DNA of 64,000 bases from Dallia pectoralis (GCA_029465975.1 CM055738.1:372001-436000), one strand, 5' to 3'. Counted from the stretch's first letter, positions 53,270 to 64,000 are shown. Notes: generated by a model from the sequence alone, not told the origin. Program-made: numbers and translations.

Positions 53270-54380
53270 ACCTAATAAATAAATAACACAACCATAACAT
53301 ATAATAAATAACCCAACCATAACCTAAATAACCTATAATAAATGACCCAACCTTAACCTAAATAACCTATAATAAATAACCCAACCTTAACCTAAATAAC
53401 CTATAATAAATAACCCAACCTTAACCTAAATAACATATAATAAATAACCCAACCTTAACCTAAATAACATATAATAAATAACCCAACTTTAACTTAAATA
53501 ACCTATAATAAATAACGCAACATTAACCTAAATAACCTATAATAAATAACCCAACATTAACCTAAATAACATATAATAAATAACCCAACCTTAACCTAAA
53601 TAACCTATAATAAATAACCCAACCTTAACCTAAATAACCTATAATAAATAACCCAACCTTAACCTAAATTACATATAATAAATAACCCAACTTTAACTTA
53701 AATAACCTATAATAAATAACCCAACATTAACCTAAATAACCTATAATAAATAACCCAACCTTAACCTAAATAACATATAATAAATAACCCAACTTTAACT
53801 TAAATAACCTATAATAAATAACACAACCTTAACCTAAATAACCTATAATATATGACCCAACCTTAACCTAAATAACCTATAATAAATAACCCAACCTTAA
53901 CCTAAATAACATATAATAAATAACCCAACATTAACCTAAATAACCTATAATAATAACACAACCTTAACTTAAATAACCTATAATAAATAACCCAAACTTA
54001 ACTTATATAACCTATAATAAATAACCCAACCTTAACCTAAATAACCTATAATAAATACCCAACATTAACCTAAATAACCTATAATAAATAACACAACCTT
54101 AACTTAAATAACCTATAATAAATAACCCAGCCTTAACCTAAATAACCTATAATAAATACCCAACATTAACCTAAATAACCTATAATAAATAACACAACCT
54201 TAACTTAAATAACCTATAATAAATAACCCAGCCTTAACCTAAATAACCTATAATAAATAACCCAACATTAACCTAAATAACATATAATAAATAACCCAAC
54301 CTTAACCTAAATAACCTATAATAAATAACCCAACCTTAACCTAACCTTAACCCAAATAACATATTATAGATAACCTAAAT
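53270..54380. repeat. 34-bp AT-rich minisatellite, about 32 copies
   Basis: Units contain AACCTAAATAACCTATAATA and AATAACCCAACCTT, with ATATAATA and CATT subtypes. It ends about 210 bp upstream of the hycc2 start codon. Confidence 0.97.
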
Positions 54381-54590
54381 AATCTAACCATAACCAACTG
54401 GAGCAGCTGACCTTTATTTGTGATTAATCAGGGTCACTTTAAATGATGGCAGGTGTGTACTGACTTCTATTTAACATGAGTTTGAATGTGATTGGTTAAT
54501 TCAGAAACACAGCCACATCCCCAATTCTAACCACACTCCACCTGTGTTTTCATAGGACCCCAATCCTGGTATCGTACAGGTGTGAGGAAG
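54381..54590 (+). other. Upstream flank and presumed 5' UTR part of hycc2 first coding exon
   Basis: Single-copy sequence with two candidate acceptors, TTTTCATAG (ending 54555) and CGTACAG (ending 54579), before the ATG. The true one cannot be chosen from sequence alone. Confidence 0.5.
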
Positions 54591-54650
54591 ATGCTTGGCA
54601 CTGGCTCAGAGCAGAGAGGAGTGGTAGAGGAATGGCTGTCAGAATTTAAG
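54591..54650 (+). CDS. hycc2: hycc2 first coding exon
   Basis: Twenty codons, MLGTGSEQRGVVEEWLSEFK, ending at donor TTTAAG|GTGGGT. The ATG has A at -3. Compared with mammalian HYCC2, about three extra residues lie between MLGT and VVEEW. The upstream acceptor could be TTTTCATAG at 54555 or CGTACAG at 54579; both leave a short 5' UTR in this exon, so at least one non-coding exon should lie further upstream and was not identified. Confidence 0.92.
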
Positions 54651-57600
54651 GTGGGTCGCTGCACTGACATATGGAACTGGGTCACAAGTGAGGTACACCC
54701 AGCTGGTCTAGGTGTACCTCCGCATCACCGCCAGCAGAGACCGCAAGAGAAATGGCTGCATAGAAGCCCTGCTGCTAGGCATATACAACTTGGTGGGTAC
54801 CTATTCTTATCTAGGTATCTGGGGTACTGGTGGGTATCTACCTACATATCTGGGTATCTACCTACATATCTGGGTATATGGGGTACTGGTGGGTATCTAC
54901 CTACATATATGGGGTACTGGTGGGTATCTACCTACATATCTGGGTATATGGGGTACTGGTGGGTATCTACCTACATATCTGGGTATATGGGGTACTGGTG
55001 GGCATCTACCTACATATCTGGGTATATGGGGTACTGGTGGGTATCTACCTACACATCCTTACTAACTTTCTCTATTGTTTGTCAAGACTCTGCCAGAAAC
55101 CCACATTTCGACATACGCAGGCAGTCTTCACCTGAAGAAGTGTCTGGTTCCAGCTCTCTACAGAGTCATTCAGGACAGCAACAGTGAGGTGAGACATCAG
55201 TGACTGTTGATGACACCAGGAAGGCAGAATGTATTTATAATAGGACTATGGCCGCCACGGTCGGTCGGTGCTAGGTGTTTTGTCTCGTTTTGTTTGTTTG
55301 GTAATTCGCTGTCCTGCAAAGTCTCTCTAACAAGGGAAGTATTTTTAAACATTAAGGAAACAACTCCTGTGGATTTATGAACGCTGTGCTCGGCTACGTG
55401 AATACAATAAACAAACGGAGGACCAGGGGGAAGAGAGCCGGCACGCTTGTGCGACTACGCCGCCGCGGGACCCGAACGGTGCTGCCGTCCTTCTTCCTCT
55501 CCAATGTACGTTCACTGTGCAATAAAATGGACGAACTTCAGCTGCTCATTTAAAAAAACAGACACTTTCTAACTGCCTCGGTACTATGTTTCACGGAGTC
55601 ATGGCTGTGTGATTTAATACCGGACTCGGCGCTACAACTAACCGGCTTCAGACTGAGAGCCGACCGGAACGCAGCTCTATCCGGGAAATCGAAAGGAGGA
55701 GGTATTTGTTTTTTCACTAACAGTAGCTGGTGTGTAGATGTCACAGTGATTCTACAACACTGTTCTCCGAACCTGGAATCATTTTTTATAAACTGTAAAC
55801 CTTTTTACTCGCCCCGTGAGTTCGCCTCGTTCATTCTGGTTGGTGTTTACATTACGCCGGGCGCGCATGTTAAAGATGCCCAGCGCCTGCTGCTACTAAC
55901 AGCCTTGATGAGCTCACAGATGTTTTGACATTATACATCAGCTTCTGTTTGGACTGCTGCATTTCAACATGCGCAAGGGTGAATTTTAACAATGATAAGC
56001 CCAGTTCTCTGCTAAACTCAGAAAGCTGAGGCTGGAGAAGGAGAAAGCGTTTAGGAGCGGGGATAGACGTTTTTAGAGAGTCTAGGGACCGGTTTAGCAA
56101 GGAAATTAAAGTGGCTAAACGACAGTATTCAGAGAAATGAAAACAACAATTCTCTGCTAACGACTCTGCCTCTGTCTGGAGGGGTCTGAAGCAAATTATC
56201 AACTATAAGCCCAGAGCCCCCCACACCACCAACGACTCTCGCCTAGCCAACGACCTGAATGAGTTTTACTGCAGATTCGAAAGGCAGCTGGACGGCCCTG
56301 AACGCCCAAATGACTACAGAGCCGTCGCGCTGACCTCTGTGGTAATGATGTCTGACGAATTTCTTGTGCTGGCTCATCACAAAACAATCACAGACCCTCT
56401 ACTGGACTCCCTGCAGGTTGCCTACAGAGCCAACTGGTCGGTGGACGATGCAGTCAATATGGCCCTCCACTTCACTCTCCAGCACCTGGATTCCCCTGCA
56501 ACATATGCGAGGATCCTGTTTGTGGACTTCAGCTCTGCCTTCAACACCATCATCCCTGCCCTCCTACACGACAAGCTCTCCCAGCTCAAAGTTCCAGACT
56601 CCACCTGCAGGTGGATCACAGACTTCCTGTCTGACAGGAAGCAGTGCGTCAAGCTGGGGTCACAAGTCTCTGACTCCCGGTCCATTAGCACCGGGTTCCC
56701 CCAGGGCTGCGTCCTTTCTCCTCTGCTCTTCTCCCTCTACACCAACAGCTGCACCTCGAGTCATCCATCTGTTAAGATCCTGAAGTTTGCGGATGACACC
56801 ACCCTGTGGGGATGAGTCCGACTACAGGCTGGAAGCTGACAAACTGGTGACCTGGTGCAACCAGAACAACTTAGAGCTCAATGCTGTAAAGACAGTGGAG
56901 ATGGTTGTGGACTTCAGGAGAAACTCAGCCCCACTCTCCCCCATCACCCTGTGTGGCTCCCCCGTCAATACGGTAGAGTCCTTCTGCTTCCTGGGCACCA
57001 TCCTTTCTCAGGACCTCAAGTGTTACTTAAACATCTGCTCACTGACCAGGAAGGCTCAACAGAGGATGTACTTCCTTCGGCAGCTGAAGAAATTCAACCT
57101 GCCTAAGACTATGATGGTCCACTTCTACTCAGCCATCATTGAGTCCATCCTCACCTCATCCATCACCATCTGGTACCCTGCTGCTACAGCCAAAGACAAG
57201 AGCAGACTGCAGCGTATCATCCACTCAGCTGAATAGGTGATTGGCTGCAATCTGCCTAGCCTCGAGGACCTGCACACCTCGAGGGCTCTGAGGCGAGCTA
57301 GAAAGATTGTGGCTGACCCCTCTCACCCCAGATACTCTCTGATCAACACACTCCCCTCCGGCAGAAGGCTTCAGTCCATCAGGACCAAAACCTCTTGCCA
57401 TAAGAACTGTTTCTTCCCCTGTGCCAGGCCAGGGGTGCACACAAGCCTTGTACTCTTACCCATTCCATTTGCACGTTTCCTGATTTTGCTGTACAATGCC
57501 TATCTGTATTCTGTATAGTATTTTGTATATTACTATCCATATACCCCTCACCCTCTTACGTTACTTATCTGTATTCTGTATAGTATTTTGTATATTACTA

Positions 57601-60600
57601 TCCATATACCCCTCACCCTCTTACGTTACTTATCTGTATTCTGTATAGTATTTTGTATATTACTATCCATATACCCCTCACCCTCTTACGTTACTTATCT
57701 GTATTCTGTATAGTATTTTGTATATTACTATCCCTATACCCCTCACCCTCTTACGTTACTTATCTGTATTCTGTATAGTATTTTGTATATTACTATCCAT
57801 ATACCCCTCACCCTCTTACGTTACTTATCTGTATTCTGTATAGTATTTTGTATATTACTATCCCTATACCCCTCACCCTCTTACGTTACTTATCTGTATT
57901 CTGTATAGTATTTTGTATATTACTATCCCTATACCCCTCACCCTCTTACGTTACTTATCTGTATTCTGTATAGTATTTTGTATATTACTATCCATATACC
58001 CCTCACCCTCTTACGTTACTTATCTGTATTCTGTATAGTATTTTGTATATTACTATCCTATACCCCTCACCCTCTTACGTTACTTATCTGTATTCTGTAT
58101 AGTATTTTGTATATTACTATCCCTATACCCCTCACCCTCTTACGTTACTTATCTGTATTCTGTATAGTATTTTGTATATTACTATCCCTATACCCCTCAC
58201 CCTCTTACGTTACTTATCTGTATTCTGTATAGTATTTTGTATATTACTATCCATATACCCCTCACCCTCTTACGTTACTTATCTGTATTCTGTATAGTAT
58301 TTTGTATATTACTATCCCTATACCCCTCACCCTCTTACGTTACTTATCTGTATTCTGTATAGTATTTTGTATATTACTATCCCTATACCCCTCACCCTCT
58401 TACGTTACTTATCTGTATTCTGTATAGTATTTTGTATATTACTATCCATATACCCCTCACCCTCTTACGTTACTTATCTGTATTCTGTATAGTATTTTGT
58501 ATATTACTATCCCTATACCCCTCACCCTCTTACGTTACTTATCTGTATTCTGTATAGTATTTTGTATATTACTATCCCTATACCCCTCACCCTCTTACGT
58601 TACTTATCTGTATTCTGTATAGTATTTTGTATATTATATCCTATACCCCTCACCCTCTTACGTTACTTATCTGTATTCTGTATAGTATTTTGTATATTAC
58701 TATCCTATACCCCTCACCCTCTTACGTTACTTATCTGTATTCTGTATAGTATTTTGTATATTACTATCCATATACCCCTCACCCTCTTACGTTACTTATC
58801 TGTATTCTGTATAGTATTTTGTATATTACTATCCCTATACCCCTCACCCTCTTACGTTACTTATCTGTATTCTGTATAGTATTTTGTATATTATATCCCT
58901 ATACCCCTCACCCTCTTACGTTACTTATCTGTATTCTGTATAGTATTTTGTATATTACTATCCCTATACCCCTCACCCTCTTACGTTACTTATCTGTATT
59001 CTGTATAGTATTTTGTATATTACTATCCATATACCCCTCACCCTCTTACGTTACTTATCTGTATTCTGTATAGTATTTTGTATATTACTATCCATATACC
59101 CCTCACCCTCTTACGTTACTTATCTGTATTCTGTATAGTATTTTGTATATTACTATCCCTATACCCCTCACCCTCTTACGTTACTTATCTGTATTCTGTA
59201 TAGTATTTTGTATATTATATCCCTATACCCCTCACCCTCTTACGTTACTTATCTGTATTCTGTATAGTATTTTGTATATTATATCCCTATACCCCTCACC
59301 CTCTTACGTTACTTATCTGTATTCTGTATAGTATTTTGTATATTACTATCCCTATACCCCTCACCCTCTTACATTACTTATCTGTATTCTGTATAGTATT
59401 TTGTATATTACTATCCCTATACCCCTCACCCTCTTACGTTACTTATCTGTATTCTGTATAGTATTTTGTATATTACTATCCCTATACCTTTCACCCTCTT
59501 ACGTTACTTATCTGTATTCTGTATAGTATTTTGTATATTACTATCTCTATACCCCTCACCCTCTTACGTTACTTATCTGTATTCTGTATAGTATTTTGTA
59601 TATTATATCCCTATACCCCTCACCCTCTTACGTTACTTATCTGTATTCTGTATAGTATTCTGTATATTACTATCCCTATACCCCTCACCCTCTTACGTTA
59701 CTTATCTGTATTCTGTATAGTATTTTGTATATTACTATCCCTATACCCCTCACCCTCTTACGTTACTTATCTGTATTCTGTATAGTATTTTGTATATTAC
59801 TATCCATATACCCCTCACCCTCTTACGTTACTTATCTGTATTCTGTATAGTATTTTGTATATTATATCCATATACCCCTCACCCTCTTACGTTACTTATC
59901 TGTATTCTGTATAGTATTTTGTATATTACTATCCATATACCCCTCACCCTCTTACGTTACTTATCTGTATTCTGTATAGTATTTTGTATATTACTATCCA
60001 TATACCCCTCACCCTCTTACGTTACTTATCTGTATTCTGTATAGTATTTTGTATATTACTATCCATATACCCCTCACCCTCTTACGTTACTTATCTGTAT
60101 TCTGTATAGTATTTTGTATATTACTATCCATATACCCCTCACCCTCTTACGTTACTTATCTGTATTCTGTATAGTATTTTGTATATTACTATCCATATAC
60201 CCCTCACCCTCTTACGTTACTTATCTGTATTCTGTATAGTATTTTGTATATTACTATCCCTATACCCCTCACCCTCTTACGTTACTTATCTGTATTCTGT
60301 ATAGTATTTTGTATATTACTATCCCTATACCCCTCACCCTCTTACGTTACTTATCTGTATTCTGTATAGTATTTTGTATATTACTATCCCTATACCCCTC
60401 ACCCTCTTACGTTACTTATCTGTATTCTGTATAGTATTTTGTATATTACTATCCCTATACCCCTCACCCTCTTACGTTACTTATCTGTATTCTGTATAGT
60501 ATTTTGTATATTACTATCCCTATACCCCTCACCCTCTTACGTTACTTATCTGTATTCTGTATAGTATTTTGTATATTATATCCATATACCCCTCACCCTC

Positions 60601-61734
60601 TTACGTTACTTATCTGTATTCTGTATAGTATTTTGTATATTACTATCCCTATACCCCTCACCCTCTTACGTTACTTATCTGTATTCTGTATAGTATTTTG
60701 TATATTACTATCCATATACCCCTCACCCTCTTACGTTACTTATCTGTATTCTGTATAGTATTTTGTATATTACTATCCATATACCCCTCACCCTCTTACG
60801 TTACTTATCTGTATTCTGTATAGTATTTTGTATATTACTATCCCTATACTCCTCACCCTCTTACGTTACTTATCTGTATTCTGTATAGTATTTTGTATAT
60901 TACTATCCCTATACTCCTCACCCTCTTACGTTACTTATCTGTATTCTGTATAGTATTTTGTATATTACTATCCCTATACCCCTCACCCTCTTACGTTACT
61001 TATCTGTATTCTGTATAGTATTTTGTATATTATATCCCTATACCCCTCACCCTCTTACGTTACTTATCTGTATTCTGTATAGTATTTTGTATATTACTAT
61101 CCCTATACTCCTCACCCTCTTAGTATAATTTATATTGCTCTATTCTTGTGTTGTATGTAAGCACCTTCCTGCCAAAGTAAATTCCTTGTATGTTCGTACA
61201 TTCATGGCGAATAAACACTTTTCTGATTCTGATTCAAATTGGTATTTTCTCAAAATGTCTCCTACTTCCCATTTCAACGTCCAACTTGTTAAGACTCTAG
61301 TTCTTTTTAGGTGGTAAACTTTTGGAATTATGGCAATATAATGTTGAAGAATCCATCATTGGAATATAGGATGTGAATTTGAATACATCATTATGTATTC
61401 AAACATGTGGCAGTGTTCAGCAGGAACCTGGGCATGTGTGGGGAGGAGCTGGTGGGAGAGAGGGCGGGACAATTCAGCTGCAAATATTAACATATGTTTA
61501 TAAAGTTAATCAACGCCTTTATATCTGTTGCCTGAATCTTCTGTTTTGCTCTAGCTCTTAGAGCCGGTCTGTCACCAGCTATTTGAATGTTACCGGAGCT
61601 CTGAGAACCGCCTGAGACGTTTCACACTGCAGTTTCTCCCGGAGCTGGTCTGGGTGTACCTCTGCATCACCGCCAGCAGGGACCGCCAGAGCAATGGCTG
61701 CATAGAAGCCCTGCTGCTTGGCATATACAACTTG
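54591..61734 (+). CDS. hycc2: hycc2 (fam126b), 5' part of coding region (three exons, partial gene)
   Basis: Spliced coding region join(54591..54650, 55087..55188, 61555..61734): 342 nt, 114 codons, continuous, all junctions phase 0. It encodes the N-terminus of a hyccin-family protein: MLGTG-VVEEWLSEFK, then LPETHISTYAGSLHLKK and VPALYRVIQDSNSE, then LLEPVCHQLFE, RFTLQFLPEL and RDRQSNGCIEALLLGIYNL. Hyccins (FAM126A/B) are subunits of the plasma-membrane PI4KA complex with TTC7 and EFR3, which makes PI4P. The MLGT start and SRDRQSNGCIEALLLGIYNL match HYCC2 (FAM126B) rather than HYCC1, which starts MFTSEKG and has a different sequence here. The full protein is about 530 residues, so most exons lie beyond 64000. 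The gene points away from dip2a. Confidence 0.93.
54701..54792 (+). pseudogene. Partial duplicate of hycc2 third coding exon (dead copy in intron)
   Basis: About 92 bp nearly identical to the 3' half of the exon at 61555-61734, from AGCTGGTCT to the donor AACTTG|GTGGGTACC, with the following intron sequence and minisatellite also copied. In the exon's frame, the Trp codon of VWVYL is TAG here, and other codons differ (QSN becomes KRN). It has no true acceptor, although CACCCAG just upstream is acceptor-like. It lies 6.9 kb upstream of its source, between coding exons 1 and 2, in direct orientation. Confidence 0.88.
54793..55062. repeat. 39-bp minisatellite next to the duplicated hycc2 exon piece, about 6 copies
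   Basis: Units contain CTGGTGGGTATCTACCTACA and TATCTGGGTATATGGGGTA, with two shortened. Each carries CTG|GTGGGTATC, close to the exon donor TTG|GTGGGTACC with which the array starts. Confidence 0.93.
55087..55188 (+). CDS. hycc2: hycc2 second coding exon
   Basis: 102-nt exon encoding TLPETHISTYAGSLHLKKCL, VPALYRVIQDSNSE. The acceptor is TTGTTTGTCAAG|ACTCTG, preceded by a good pyrimidine tract and a branch-like CTAAC. The donor is AGTGAG|GTGAGA. It corresponds to the family's ALPDTQITSYAATLHRKK-VPALYKVIQDSNNE segment of the hyccin domain. Confidence 0.94.
55225..61235 (+). mobile_element. Near full-length Rex1/CR1-like LINE with array-expanded 3' UTR
   Basis: Begins near 55225 in the intron before hycc2's third coding exon. 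Endonuclease-like remnants: LPSFFLSNVRSLCNKMDELQ (about 55480-55540), CFTESWL and FASFILVGVYITPGA (about 55820-55865). Reverse transcriptase: SLQVAYRANWSVDDAVNMAL, ILFVDFSSAFNTIIPALLHD, GFPQGCVLSPLLFSLYTN and FADDTTL (about 56786), then after a small deletion LELNAVKTVEMVVDFRR, QQRMYFLRQLKKFNLP, and up to PSGRRLQSI. It ends with GTAAATTCCTTGTATG, AATAAACACTTTTCTGATTC and a GATTCT-type tail at about 61235. Stops and frameshifts make it inactive. The 3' UTR holds a 3.6 kb array. Confidence 0.92.
57500..61121. repeat. 65-bp minisatellite inside the LINE 3' UTR, about 56 copies
   Basis: Units contain CTATACCCCTCACCCTCTTA, CGTTACTTATCTGTATTCTG and TATAGTATTTTGTATATTAC, with CCATA/CCCTA subtypes and a recurring 3-bp deletion (ATTATATCC). 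LINE coding sequence lies directly on the left and the LINE's own 3' end directly on the right. Confidence 0.97.
61236..61554. other. hycc2 intron, sequence before third coding exon
   Basis: About 320 bp of single-copy sequence ending in the TTCTGTTTTGCTCTAG acceptor. No other feature. Confidence 0.5.
61555..61734 (+). CDS. hycc2: hycc2 third coding exon
   Basis: 180-nt exon, 60 codons: LLEPVCHQLFECYRSSENRL, RRFTLQFLPELVWVYLCITA, SRDRQSNGCIEALLLGIYNL. The acceptor is TTTTGCTCTAG|CTCTTA and the donor is AACTTG|GTGGGT. It is strongly conserved in HYCC2. The intron before it (55189-61554) holds a complete LINE. The sequence just after its donor seeds a 39-bp minisatellite, and the exon's 3' half is duplicated at 54701-54792. 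Confidence 0.96.
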
Positions 61735-61856
61735 GTGGGTACCTATTCCTATCTGGGGTACTGGTGGGTATCTACCTACATATCTGGGTATATGGGTTAC
61801 TGGTGGGTATCTACCTACATATCTGGGTATTTGGGGTACTGGTGGGTATGTTTTAG
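61735..61856. repeat. 39-bp repeat seeded at the hycc2 third-exon donor, about 3 copies
   Basis: Starting at the real donor TTG|GTGGGTACC, three further CTG|GTGGGTAT copies follow at about 37-39 bp spacing. It is the same repeat as 54793-55062. Confidence 0.9.
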
Positions 61857-61987
61857 ATTAGATTCAACTTTGTCATTGGACATTACAACGAAATGCAGTT
61901 TGCATCCAACCATAGGTGCAAAAGAGCTGTGTTCTCAAACAACTCGTTTCAACTTGTTTTTCTTGGCATTGATGGCCAGGTTGTTAT

Positions 61988-62362
61988 CTGCACACCAAGC
62001 CACTAGGTCCTTGATCTCCTCTCTGTTATCTGCACACCAAGCCACTAGGTCCTTGATCTCCTCTCTGTTATCTGCACACCAAGCCACTAGGTCCTTGATC
62101 TCCTTTCTGTTATCTGCACACCATCCACTAGGTCCTTGATCTCCTCTCTGTTATCTGCACACCAAGCCACTAGGTCCTTGATCTCCTCTCTGTTATCTGC
62201 ACACCAAGCCACTAGGTGCTTGATCTCCTCTCTGTTATCTGCACACCAAGCCACTAGGTGGTTGATCTCCTCTCTGTTATCTGCACACCAAGCCACTAGG
62301 TCCTTGATCTCTTCTCTGTTATCTGCACACAAAGCCACTAGGTCCTTGATCTCCTCTCTGTA
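61988..62362. repeat. 42-bp repeat within LINE reverse-transcriptase codons, about 9 copies
   Basis: Units contain CTGTTATCTGCACACCAAGC and CACTAGGTCCTTGATCTCCT. On the minus strand each encodes EEIKDLVAWCADNR in the RT frame, so the amplification is in frame (14 codons). One unit has lost 3 bp (62118-62127). Confidence 0.93.
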
Positions 62363-62637
62363 GGCTGCCTTGTCATTGTCCCTGATCAGACCAACATCTG
62401 TGGTGTCATCTGCTAACCTGCCAATGGTATTAGAGCTGTGTAGAGGGACACAGTCGTAGGTGAAGAGGGGGTACAAGAGTGGGCTAAGCACACAGCCCTG
62501 TGGGACACCGGTGTTCAGGGTCAGGGTGGAGGAGGTGAGGTTGTCCAACTGGACAGACTGAGGTCTGTTTAGGAAGTCTAGAGTCCAGTTGCAAAGAAAG
62601 GCTGATCCCAAGGTCACATAGTTTGGTAACCAGCCTA

Positions 62638-63205
62638 GATAGGTCAGGACAGAGTGGATAGTAGTGGAGATGGTGTCCTCAGTAGATCTGTGGGGGTGAT
62701 AGGTCAGGACAGATGGACAGTAGAGGAGATGGTGTCCTCAGTAGATCTGTTGGGGTGATAGGTAAGAGTGGACAGTAGAGGAGATGGTGTCCTCAGTAGA
62801 TCTGTTAGGGTGATAGGTCAGGACAGATGGACAGTAGAGGAGATGGTGTCCTCAGTAGATCTGTTGGGGTGATAAGTAAGAGTGGACAGTAGAGGAGATG
62901 GTGTCCTCACTAGATCTGTTAGGGTGATGGGTCAGGACAGATGGACAGTAGAGGAGATGGTGTCCTCAGTAGATCTGTTAGGGTGATAGGTCAGGACAGA
63001 TGGACAGTAGAGGAGATGGTGTCCTCAGTAGATCTGTTGGGGTGATAGGTAAGAGTGGACAGTAGAGGAGATGGTGTCCTCACTAGATCTGTTAGGGTGA
63101 TGGGTCAGGACAGATGGACAGTAGAGGAGATGGTGTCCTCAGTAGATCTGTTAGGGTGATAGGTCAGGACAGATGGACAGTAGAGGAGATGGTGTCCTCA
63201 GTAGA
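62638..63205. repeat. 53/59-bp repeat within LINE sequence, about 10 copies
   Basis: Units contain GATAGGTCAGGACAGATGGA and GATGGTGTCCTCAGTAGATC. The leftmost copy joins smoothly to the LINE reverse transcriptase region, so the array arose from LINE coding sequence. The period is not a multiple of three. Confidence 0.92.
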
Positions 63206-63312
63206 CTTTACAGTTGTCACATGAAAATATATAATCAAATATTTACAAAAGTGTGAGGGATGTACTAACTTCTGTGAGATACTGTATACAGACGAAACTC
63301 TGCTCTCTACAG
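63206..63312. other. hycc2 intron, short non-repetitive stretch
   Basis: About 107 bp with no recognised feature. Confidence 0.35.
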
Positions 63313-64000
63313 ACATACAGCACATATACAGACTGAACCTGGTCCTCTACAGACAGCACATATACAGACTGAACCTGGTCCTCTACAGACAGCACATATA
63401 CAGACTGAACCTGGTCCTCTACAGACAGCACATATACAGACTGAACCCGGTCCTCTACAGACAGCACATATACAGACTGAACCTGGTCCTCTACAGACAG
63501 CACATATACAGACTGAACCCTGTCCTCTACAGACAGCACATATACAGACTGAACCCGGTCCTCTACAGACAGCACATATACAGACTGAACCCGGTCCTCT
63601 ACAGACAGCACATATACAGACTGAACCCGGTCCTCTACAGACAGCACATATACGGACTGAACCCGGTCCTCTACAGACAGACAACACATATACGGAGTGA
63701 ACCCGGTCCTCTACAGACAGCACATATACAGACTGAACCCGGTCCTCTACAGACAGCACATATACAGACTGAACCCGGTCCTCTACAGACAGCACATATA
63801 CGGACTGAACCCGGTCCTCTACAGACGGCACATATACGGACTGAACCCGGTCCTCTACAGACGGCACATATACGGACTGAACCCGGTCCTCTACAGACAG
63901 CACATATACAGACTGGACCCGGTCCTCTACAGACAGTATATATACGGACTGAACCCGGTCCTCTACAGACAGACAACACATATACTGAGTGAACCCGGTC
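63313..64000. repeat. 36-bp minisatellite, about 19 copies, running off the window
   Basis: Units contain CAGACTGAACCCGGTCCTCT and ACAGACAGCACATATA, with CTGG, CAGAC/CGGAC and ACAGACAACA variants. The block with ACAGACAGACAACACATATA recurs at about 63675 and 63967. Open frames on the minus strand are spurious. Confidence 0.97.

Larger units (their letters stand above)
61857..63205 (-). mobile_element. Rex1-like LINE fragment with two internally amplified segments
   Basis: The minus strand encodes YVTLGSAFLCNWTLDFLNRP, SVQLDNLTSSTLTLNTG, VPQGCVLSPLLYPLFTYDCV, a LADD form of the FADD motif, and NDKAAYREEIKDLVAWCADN. The 3' end (about 61857-61900) has the TTTCGTTGTAATGTCCAATG-type tail. Upstream in element sense, sequence encoding DLLRTPS-LLSTLS is repeated. 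It lies antisense in the hycc2 intron after the third coding exon. Confidence 0.85.

Noticed and set aside
56339..57518. Reverse-transcriptase open frame as a host gene
   Set aside because: Clear Rex1-like LINE domain order with frameshifts, an endonuclease remnant upstream and a typical LINE 3' end downstream.

Overview
This is eukaryotic nuclear DNA, almost certainly from a teleost fish. The evidence is two vertebrate genes with canonical GT/AG introns, fish-type non-LTR retrotransposons, hAT and Harbinger DNA transposon remnants, and a short motif resembling a dispersed repeat common in salmoniform and esociform fish. Nothing prokaryotic was seen: no operons, CRISPR, rRNA or tRNA.

Two genes are recognisable, both cut by the window edges and lying head to head. 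On the minus strand, six coding exons (30517 down to 3503) encode the first 263 residues of a Disco-interacting protein 2, closest to DIP2A. The reading frame is continuous and every junction is phase 1. On the plus strand, three coding exons (54591 to 61734) encode the first 114 residues of hyccin 2 (HYCC2, formerly FAM126B), all junctions phase 0. Their start codons are about 24 kb apart. Between them lie tandem arrays, decayed transposons and short unrecognised stretches.

By my estimate about two thirds of the 64 kb is tandem repeat. There are more than 30 different minisatellites (units 11 to 65 bp, up to about 88 copies), long (AC)n/(TG)n runs, and a 5.6 kb TATG-rich array. Because they have few stops, these arrays give long open frames that are not genes.

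Layout: 1-3190, 37-bp array (dip2a intron 6). 3503-3637, exon 6. 3885-9944, LINE fragment and five arrays (intron 5). 9945-12589, exons 5, 4 and 3 with their arrays. 12590-15554, hAT element and 41-bp array. 15555-15626, exon 2. 15627-30393, intron 1: about ten arrays and a nested hAT composite. 30394-30517, exon 1. 30518-54590, intergenic: arrays, hAT, L2-like LINE, Rex1-like remnant, Harbinger remnant. 54591-61734, hycc2 exons, with a Rex1-like LINE whose 3' UTR has become a 3.6 kb 65-bp array. 61857-64000, another LINE fragment with internal arrays, then a 36-bp array running off the end.

The most striking pattern is that several minisatellites have units that straddle exon-intron boundaries of the host genes (dip2a exon 3 donor, exon 4 acceptor, exon 5 donor; hycc2 exon 4 donor). 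They look like tandem amplifications of the splice sites themselves and leave rows of decoy splice sites. Others grew inside transposons (a LINE 3' UTR, LINE reverse-transcriptase codons, a hAT element), and three hAT elements landed inside arrays with clean 8-bp target duplications.
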